Source of the DNA: Pseudolysinimonas_A sp041984585 | Lineage (GTDB): Bacteria > Actinomycetota > Actinomycetes > Actinomycetales > Microbacteriaceae | Direction: 5' to 3' | NCBI GenBank assembly: GCA_041984585.1 | Contig: JBHIXX010000055.1 | Coordinates: forward strand, 1 to 11,913 | Length of the DNA stretch: 11,913 bases | Shown here: positions 1-5,016 of the stretch, piece by piece | Layout of the letters: every line of letters begins with the position of its first letter | Numbering within the stretch: the first letter of the stretch is position 1 | Position numbers and translations under genes: made by a program | The notes under the pieces: model-generated | Seen by the model: only the letters and a program-made list of their open reading frames with translations | Told to the model about the DNA's origin: nothing | Databases searched by the model: none

Positions 1-471
1 GTCGATCGCCCGGCGTTCGATCGCGGCGCCCTCGTCGGGGTCGAGACCGACGGTCTGCTCGGCGATGATGCGGGCGTGACGCGGGGTGAGCGCACCGTCA
101 CGCAACGCGGCGAGCGTGGCGGGGAGCCGGTCGCTCCAGTCCGACGCCTCGGAGGCGAGCCGATCGGCGGTGCGCTCGGGCACGCGCAGCGCCGCCGCCA
201 GCTCGGCGCGGAACGACCGGTGGGAGATGTCGGACCCCGGCTCGGTCAGCGCCTGCCGCGCCACGTCGATGAGCTCGGCGCGCATCGCCGTGATCGAGGC
301 GAGCATGCGGTCGGCGGCGACGACGGCGTCGAGGATGTCGCCGGATGCGGATGCGGTTGCGGAGGCAGTCGAGGGGTCGGTCGGCGCGATCGACGGATGC
401 GCGGGCGGGGTCGCCGCGCCCGGGTCCGTGATCGCCTTCATGTCACTGACGATGCCACCGACCACCGACAT
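1..471 (-). CDS. DUF222 domain protein, probable HNH endonuclease (13E12-repeat family), N-terminal part only
   Basis: The minus strand from 471 to the left edge is open for 157 codons. Its translation has the DUF222 pattern: a helical stretch around ILDAVVAADRMLASITAMRAEL, then FRAELAAALRVPERTADRLASEA, then LPATLAALRDGALTPRHARII. That last piece is typical of DUF222 proteins of Actinobacteria, which usually carry a C-terminal HNH nuclease domain; that part lies outside the window, so nuclease activity is inferred only from the family. The ATG at 471 (MSVVGGIVSDMKAI) is preferred because AGAGGGGG lies upstream at 493-486, although the 14-nt spacing is long. An in-frame ATG at 441 (MKAITDPG) is the alternative. 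These genes are often multi-copy in actinobacterial genomes; their biological role is poorly known. Confidence 0.85.
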   Translation of the reverse strand, partial: MSVVGGIVSDMKAITDPGAATPPAHPSIAPTDPSTASATASASGDILDAVVAADRMLASITAMRAELIDVARQALTEPGSDISHRSFRAELAAALRVPERTADRLASEASDWSDRLPATLAALRDGALTPRHARIIAEQTVGLDPDEGAAIERRAID

Positions 472-537
472 TCGAGCCGTCGAAACCCCCTCTGACCGGG
501 CGTTCCTGTGGAGAGGTCGCCGGGCCGGCGCTGTGAA

Positions 538-543
538 GGATAG
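538..543 (-). promoter_or_regulatory. Possible -10 box for the DUF222 gene
   Basis: TATCCT on the minus strand, about 65 nt upstream of the ATG at 471, fits the actinobacterial TANNNT pattern. The same hexamer serves as the proposed -10 of the transporter operon at 3668. The perfect palindrome GGCGGCCGCC (543-552) overlaps its upstream edge. I see no good -35 at 17 nt, so this is tentative. Confidence 0.3.
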
Positions 544-561
544 GCGGCCGCCGGGTGCGGA

Positions 562-627
562 GGGCAGACAGGCGGCGAACCGGCACGTGGGACGCCGCCG
601 GTGGGCAGACAGGTGGGGAGGGCAGAC
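562..627. repeat. Three direct copies of GGGCAGAC in the spacer between the DUF222 and SGNH-GAF genes
   Basis: GGGCAGAC occurs at 562-569, 603-610 and 620-627. The first two copies extend to GGGCAGACAGG and the third reads GGGCAGACCAGG. Between the first two lies an inverted repeat, GGCGGCG (571-577) and CGCCGCC (593-599), with a 15-nt loop. The array is just downstream of the SGNH-GAF stop and upstream of the proposed DUF222 promoter. It could be a protein-binding array or part of a rho-dependent end for the upstream transcript. No T-tract follows the hairpin on the minus strand, so it is not a classical intrinsic terminator. Confidence 0.55.
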
Positions 628-637
628 CAGGTGCGGC

Positions 638-1900
638 TCAGCCCACCTCGTACCGGGGTCCGCGCGGAGCGGGCGACGCGGTGGGGGTGGCGGGCACGAC
701 GGTGGTGGGCGCACCGCTCTCGAACCCCTGCAGCACCCCCTCCGCCTCCGCGGCGAGCGCGCGCAGCCGCTCGAGCGACACCGACGCCTCGGCGCGGGTA
801 CGGGAGCCCTGCAGGCAGAACGATCCGATGATGGAGCCGTCGGATCCGTGGATGGGGTAGCCGGCGTAGAAGTTGATGAACGACACGTCGACCAGCGGGT
901 TGGTGCGGAAGCGCGGGTCTTTGCCGGTGTCGGGGATGATCAGCGGCGCGCCCTGCTCGACGGTGTGCTTGCAGAACGACAGCTCGTAGGGCACCGACTC
1001 GGGCATCACGTCGGTGTTGTTGGCGTAGTAGAGCCGGTCGCCGTCGACGAGCGAGACGACGGCGAGCTCGACGTGGAACGCCTTCTGCGCCTGCTCGGCG
1101 AGGCGACGCAGCTCGGGGGCTCCGCCGTCGCGGGCGAGTTCGACGACCTTGCCGGTGCCGCTCCACTGCCACGTGCGGTCGCGCTGGGCGCCGCGGCTCT
1201 GCGGGTCGGGCCGCGACTCGATGAGCAGCGGTGCGAGTTCGTCGGCGATGCGGGAGGCGAACTCGCCGTAGACGACGGCCATCGCGCCCGTGTGCCGACG
1301 CCGCGCGTACCAGGGGAGTTCCACGTAGGCGACGCCGCGTTCCGCCGCCACCTCGCGCAGCACGCCGTTGAGCCGCTCGCGGTGCGCCTCGGTGAGCCGC
1401 GCGACGACGCCGTCGTAGGCGCGGAAGGAGCGGATCGGCGGCACGCCGACGAGGGCGACCACGGCATCCGGATGCAGTCGGGGCACGATGCCGTCGACGT
1501 AGTCGCGCACCTCGGTGCGGAAGCGGGAGACGGGGGTGAGCCGCAGCGCGTCGTTGAAGCCGACGGTGGTGATGACCGCGTCGACGGTGTCGAGGTCGCG
1601 GTCGCCGACCCAGGCGAGGGCGGAGGCGGCGTTCATCGCGTCGGCGCCGACGAGGTCGGCGTCGCACGCCCGGCCGGTGCGCGCGGCGAGCGCGGGCGCG
1701 AGCTGCCCGACCAGGCTGAGCTGGTGCGTGGTGACGCCCCAGCCGGCGGAGGGGCCGTTGCCGACGACGAGGATGCGGTCTGCGGCGGGGTCGCCGGAGC
1801 GGACCGCGGGCACGTCGCTGGGGCGCGGTCGGCTGCGCAACCGCAGCATCCGGAACGCGTACCAGGCGCGCAGCGCGACGTGCAGGGGCGATCGAAACAC
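638..1900 (-). CDS. SGNH-hydrolase-like domain fused to a C-terminal GAF domain
   Basis: The 420-residue product has two parts. Residues about 40-226 look like an SGNH/GDSL hydrolase: block I is GNGPSAGWG (47-55, putative nucleophile Ser51), the Gly block is around G85, and block III is GFND (114-117). A helix resembling the end of the fold runs at 211-226. The usual Asp-x-x-His of block V is not evident; H203 is the only nearby His and has no Asp three residues before it. Residues about 260-395 form a GAF domain: VVSLVDGDRLYYAN, LSFCKHTV, DTGKDPRF, INFYAGYPI and IIGSFCLQ are typical of GAF domains found in signalling enzymes. The C-tail is Pro/Ala-rich. GTG 1900 is chosen as start because GGAGG lies 11 nt upstream; ATG 1851 (MLRLRSRP) is possible but lacks a ribosome site. 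No signal peptide, so likely cytoplasmic. Substrate and GAF ligand are unknown; esterase activity is only inferred from the fold. Confidence 0.8.
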   Translation of the reverse strand: MFRSPLHVALRAWYAFRMLRLRSRPRPSDVPAVRSGDPAADRILVVGNGPSAGWGVTTHQLSLVGQLAPALAARTGRACDADLVGADAMNAASALAWVGDRDLDTVDAVITTVGFNDALRLTPVSRFRTEVRDYVDGIVPRLHPDAVVALVGVPPIRSFRAYDGVVARLTEAHRERLNGVLREVAAERGVAYVELPWYARRRHTGAMAVVYGEFASRIADELAPLLIESRPDPQSRGAQRDRTWQWSGTGKVVELARDGGAPELRRLAEQAQKAFHVELAVVSLVDGDRLYYANNTDVMPESVPYELSFCKHTVEQGAPLIIPDTGKDPRFRTNPLVDVSFINFYAGYPIHGSDGSIIGSFCLQGSRTRAEASVSLERLRALAAEAEGVLQGFESGAPTTVVPATPTASPAPRGPRYEVG

Positions 1901-1997
1901 GGGAGAGGTGACCTCCGCGGACTCGGTCTGATCCTGGGGAGACGTTAGCGCCCTCTCATCGGTCGCATCCGGATCGCCACCCGGGGATTCCGGATCG

Positions 1998-2597
1998 TTA
2001 TGCGACGGAGAACGGCTGCCGGATGAGGGTGCGCACCCGGTCGGCGGGCACGCGGCGCGGGTCGGAGAGGTGGATCTCGTGCCGGGCGCCGCTCGGTGCG
2101 CCGCCACGGTCGGCGATGAAGCGGTGCAGCGTGGCGACCGCCGCATCCCGGGTGTCGGCGCGGCCGAGGTGCATCACCTGCGCGCTCTGCCCCTCGCGGA
2201 ACCGCCCGTAGTGGATGCCGTGCGGCCGCGCCTGCGGGCGCTGCACGGTGGGCAGCACCTCGGCGACCATCTCGGCGGTGACGGCGTCGGGCACGCGCAC
2301 CATCGCCGTCCAGGTCCACTCGTCCCGGTCGGCGGGGGGCGGCGCCGCGGGCGACCCGGGCCAGCCCCACAGCGTCTCGAGCGGCATCACGACGAACACC
2401 TCGCCGGTGCGGGCGCGCACCTCGGCGCGCAGCGCGTAGGCGACGGGGAACAGGCCCGCCACCGCATCCTGGTAGGCGGGTCCGTCGGGCGACCCCGCGC
2501 CGCGCACCTGCAGGAACGGCCACTCGGGCACGTCGACCACCGCCGGGCGCACGAGCCGGGCGGAGTAGAACTCGTGGGACGATTCCTGAGTGAGCAC
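1998..2597 (-). CDS. GyrI-like small-molecule-binding domain protein
   Basis: The 199-residue product is a stand-alone GyrI-like (SOUL/AraC effector-binding fold) protein. The N-terminus HEFYSARLVRPAVVDVPEWPFLQVRGAGSPDG is the usual opening of this family. AYQDAVAGLFPVAYALR, VVMPLETLWGW, the Trp-rich WTWTAMVRVPD, AQVMHLGRADTRD and the closing HEIHLSDPRRVPADRVRTLIRQP all match the pattern. Such proteins bind hydrophobic or cationic small molecules; some are hydrolases, and others act as drug or inhibitor sponges. The ligand here is unknown. The GTG at 2597 is the only start that keeps the family's FYSAR segment without adding an atypical leader, and a G-run lies just upstream of it. It overlaps the divergent LacI start assigned at 2590 by 8 bp. 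A 97-nt gap precedes the SGNH-GAF gene, which may or may not share its transcript. Confidence 0.82.
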   Translation of the reverse strand: MLTQESSHEFYSARLVRPAVVDVPEWPFLQVRGAGSPDGPAYQDAVAGLFPVAYALRAEVRARTGEVFVVMPLETLWGWPGSPAAPPPADRDEWTWTAMVRVPDAVTAEMVAEVLPTVQRPQARPHGIHYGRFREGQSAQVMHLGRADTRDAAVATLHRFIADRGGAPSGARHEIHLSDPRRVPADRVRTLIRQPFSVA

Positions 2598-3633
2598 TGA
2601 CCCCCGACCCGGCACCCCGCCCGCCGATGCTGCGCAGGGCGCGGCTCGGGGCACCACCGGGCGTGCCCCGTCGAGAGTGACGGCGGCGGACGTCGCGCGA
2701 TCGCTCGGCATCTCGCGCGCGACGGTCGGATTCGTCTTCAACGACACCCCGGGGCAGACCATCTCGGAGCCGACCCGGCAACGCGTCCTCGCGGAGGCCG
2801 AACGGCTGGGATACCGCCCGCATTCCGCCGCGCGCGCGCTGGCGAGCGGGCGGAGTCATATCGTGCTGCTGCTGCTCCCGGACTGGCCGATGGACCACAG
2901 CATCCGCACCAACATCGACGAGGCATCGCTCGTCCTCGACCGGGCGGGCTACTCGCTCGTGACGACGGCCCCGCACCCGGGCGGTCAGGCGGTTCCCCTG
3001 TGGGAGAGTCTGCGCCCGGATGTGGTGCTCTCACTCGCTCCGATCCCTCCCGACCAGGCGGCGGCGGTGCAGGCGACCGGGACGATCGCGCTCTTCCCCG
3101 GCAGCGACGACCGTGGACTCCGCCAGGGACTCGGCTTCGCCGACGGACCCCGGTTGCAGGTCGAGCATCTCGTCGCGGGGGGCCGGCGTCGCCTCGCCTA
3201 TGCCGCGACGCCCGATCCGCGCCTCGAGGGCCTCGACCGGGAGCGCGCCGACCTCGCGGCCGCCACCTCGGCTTCCCTCGACGTGGAACTCGTCGGCACG
3301 GCTCCGATCGATTCGGCCAACGCGCCCGACGCCGTGGCCCGATGGATCGCGGACGGGGTCGACGGCGTGGTGGCCTACAACGACGACATCGCGGCGCTCG
3401 TGCTCGGCGCGGCCCTGCGACTCGACGTCGAGGTTCCCGACCAGCTCGCGATCGTCGGCCACGACGACACCCCGCTCGCCTCGTTGCTCGTTCCGGCGCT
3501 CTCGACCGTCCGCATCGATACCGAGGGACTCGGCCGGTTCCTGGCGGAGCTCGCACTCGCCGAAGCGCGCGGCGGTGCGATGCCGGTCCCGCCGCCCGCG
3601 ACGGCGGCGGTCGTTCGACGCGAAACCACCTGA
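2590..3633 (+). CDS. LacI-family transcriptional regulator of the glycoside locus
   Basis: A 347-residue LacI/GalR-type regulator. The helix-turn-helix is at about 30-54 (VTAADVARSLGISRATVGFVFND), followed by a hinge helix around AARALASGRS and a periplasmic-binding-protein-like effector domain to the end (VDGVVAYNDDIAALVLGAALRLDVEVPDQLAIVGHDDTPLASLLVPALSTVRID). In the recognition helix the residues matching LacI Y17, Q18, S21 and R22 are R43, A44, G47 and F48, so its DNA site should differ from that of LacI itself. The start is uncertain: GTG 2590 gives a 29-residue Pro/Ala/Gly-rich leader and overlaps the divergent gene, whereas GTG 2677 would begin at MTAADVA, the usual LacI-family start. 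The gene lies 102 bp upstream of the transporter gene, so it most likely represses the MFS-GH3-GH78 operon, with a sugar or glycoside breakdown product as inducer. Confidence 0.93.
   Translation: MSTDPRPGTPPADAAQGAARGTTGRAPSRVTAADVARSLGISRATVGFVFNDTPGQTISEPTRQRVLAEAERLGYRPHSAARALASGRSHIVLLLLPDWPMDHSIRTNIDEASLVLDRAGYSLVTTAPHPGGQAVPLWESLRPDVVLSLAPIPPDQAAAVQATGTIALFPGSDDRGLRQGLGFADGPRLQVEHLVAGGRRRLAYAATPDPRLEGLDRERADLAAATSASLDVELVGTAPIDSANAPDAVARWIADGVDGVVAYNDDIAALVLGAALRLDVEVPDQLAIVGHDDTPLASLLVPALSTVRIDTEGLGRFLAELALAEARGGAMPVPPPATAAVVRRETT
2647..2670. promoter_or_regulatory. Perfect inverted repeat just before the alternative LacI start
   Basis: CGGGGCAC (2647-2654) and GTGCCCCG (2663-2670) form an 8-bp perfect inverted repeat with an 8-nt spacer, ending 6 nt before GTG 2677. 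If translation begins at 2677 this lies in the leader and could be an operator or a hairpin over the ribosome site. If translation begins at 2590 it is coding. GC-rich chance is possible. Confidence 0.35.
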
Positions 3634-3644
3634 CCCGTCGGTGT

Positions 3645-3673
3645 TTGGTGTTCGGACCCTGGGCGGCTATCCT
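3645..3673 (+). promoter_or_regulatory. Candidate sigma-70-type promoter of the MFS-GH3-GH78 operon
   Basis: TTGGTG at 3645-3650 and TATCCT at 3668-3673 are separated by exactly 17 bp. They lie in the only sizeable non-coding gap before the operon. The -10 keeps the TANNNT core and the -35 keeps TTG. A transcription start near 3680 would place two palindromes at the start site, as expected for a repressed promoter. Confidence 0.55.
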
Positions 3674-3677
3674 CAGG

Positions 3678-3704
3678 TAGCGCGCGCTAGTAGCGCGTCG
3701 CGCT
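3678..3704. promoter_or_regulatory. Two abutting palindromes, candidate operator for the LacI-family regulator
   Basis: TAGCGCGCGCTA (3678-3689) is a perfect 12-bp palindrome with a central CG, the symmetry typical of LacI-family operators. Two bases later, AGCGCGTCGCGCT (3692-3704) is a perfect inverted repeat around a single T. Both share the half-site AGCGCG, and TAGCGCG itself recurs at 3678 and 3691. They lie immediately downstream of the proposed -10, between the regulator gene and the first operon gene. Binding by the adjacent regulator is inferred from position. Confidence 0.55.
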
Positions 3705-3735
3705 CCATCGCGGCCTCTCTGACACCGGAGTCACC

Positions 3736-5016
3736 ATGACGCTCGACAACCCGACGCCCACGACCGACACCTCTCGGACGGGCGACCCGACCGCGAACCT
3801 CCCGAAGGTGAGCGCCGGCTTCCTGGTTCTGTACGCCCTCGCCAACTTCGGGCTCTACCTGACGGTGATGATGCCCGCGCTGTTCAGCCTCCCGTACAAG
3901 GTCGGCGTGCTCGCGCCCGACGACAAGGTTCCTGTGCTCGGCTTGGTGGCGACGGTGGGCGCCGTCGTCGGCCTCATCGCGGGACCGGTCGCCGGCGCGC
4001 TCAGCGACCGCACCCACACGCGGATCGGGCGGCGCCGTCCCTGGTTTCTCGGCGGCATCGCCGTGCTCGCTCTCGCCTCGGTGCTCGTCGCCGTCGCGCC
4101 GAACGTGCCGACGCTCATGTTCGCCTGGGGACTGGTGTCCATCGGCAGCGCGGGGATCGGCGCGGCGATCACGCCGGTCGTGGCCGAACGGGTTCCCGAG
4201 TCGCAGCGCGGGCTGGTGAGCGCCCTGATCGGTGTCGCCACCCAGCTCGCGGGCGTGATGGGCTACTCGATCGGCGGCCTGCTCACCTGGAACCTGATCC
4301 TGCTCTTCCTGCTGCCGGTCATCACCCTCGCCGTTCTGGGCGGCGCCTTCCTCTTCCTTCTGCGCGAGCCGATGATCGAGCTGCCCCGGCAGAGCCTCGG
4401 CCGCACCTTCCGCGACCTCGTCTTCGATCCGCGCAAGCACCGCGACTTCTCGCTGCTGTGGTTGGGGAAGCTGTTCATGCAGACGGCGTTCGCGTTCCTG
4501 TCGACCTACCAGCTCTACTTCCTGCTCGACCGGCTGGGCTTCACCGCGGAGGAGGCCGGCGCTCGTCTCGCCCTCGCGGGCGGTATCGGCATCGTGGTGA
4601 CGATGACCTTCGCCGTGGTGTCCGGCACGATCTCCGACCGGATCAAGCGGCGGAAGGGGTTCATCCTCGCCGCCACCGTGCTGGCCGCGGGCGGGCTCGG
4701 CCTGATGTCGATCACCGACGGGTTCGGCCTGTTCTTCGCGGCCGTCATGTTCATCCTGGGCGCGGCCGGGATGTTCGGCGCCGTGGACGTGGCGATGGCG
4801 AGCGACCTGGTGCCGCAGCGCGACCAGGCCGGACGGTGGATGGCGACCTACAACGTCGCGGCCACCCTCTCCACCGCGATCGCGCCGCTCGCCGGGGCCG
4901 GGCTGCTGCTGATCGGCTCGGCGGGCGACCCGAACTACACGGCGCTCTACGCCGCCGGTGCTGTGTTGGCCTTGGCCACAGGCACGGTGACGATGTTCAT
5001 CCGGGGAGTGCGGTGA
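3736..5016 (+). CDS. MFS transporter, probable glycoside or oligosaccharide importer
   Basis: A 426-residue protein with about 12 hydrophobic segments; the first is near 27-49 and the last near 402-423. The MFS motif A between helices 2 and 3 is GALSDRTHTRIGRRRPWF (88-104), and its degenerate repeat in the C-half is SGTISDRIKRRKG (296-308). The central cytoplasmic loop is about 210-238. The RIGRRRPW version of motif A resembles sugar-cation symporter-like MFS proteins (GPH/SLC45 type). Start ATG 3736 has GGAG 5 nt upstream. The last codons overlap the GH3 start as GTGA. Being first in an operon with two leaderless-secretion glycosidases, it most likely imports the intact glycoside they cleave. 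The exact substrate cannot be read from sequence. Confidence 0.92.
   Translation: MTLDNPTPTTDTSRTGDPTANLPKVSAGFLVLYALANFGLYLTVMMPALFSLPYKVGVLAPDDKVPVLGLVATVGAVVGLIAGPVAGALSDRTHTRIGRRRPWFLGGIAVLALASVLVAVAPNVPTLMFAWGLVSIGSAGIGAAITPVVAERVPESQRGLVSALIGVATQLAGVMGYSIGGLLTWNLILLFLLPVITLAVLGGAFLFLLREPMIELPRQSLGRTFRDLVFDPRKHRDFSLLWLGKLFMQTAFAFLSTYQLYFLLDRLGFTAEEAGARLALAGGIGIVVTMTFAVVSGTISDRIKRRKGFILAATVLAAGGLGLMSITDGFGLFFAAVMFILGAAGMFGAVDVAMASDLVPQRDQAGRWMATYNVAATLSTAIAPLAGAGLLLIGSAGDPNYTALYAAGAVLALATGTVTMFIRGVR

Noticed and set aside
86..1948. 620-codon plus-strand open frame over the DUF222 and SGNH-GAF genes
   Set aside because: Low-complexity Arg/Gly/Ala/Asp product with no domain; it is antisense to two genes with clear family motifs and arises from high GC.
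1901..1997. Possible promoter (TAACGT as -10) for the SGNH-GAF gene on the minus strand
   Set aside because: No acceptable -35 at 16-18 nt; a single TANNNT match is expected by chance.
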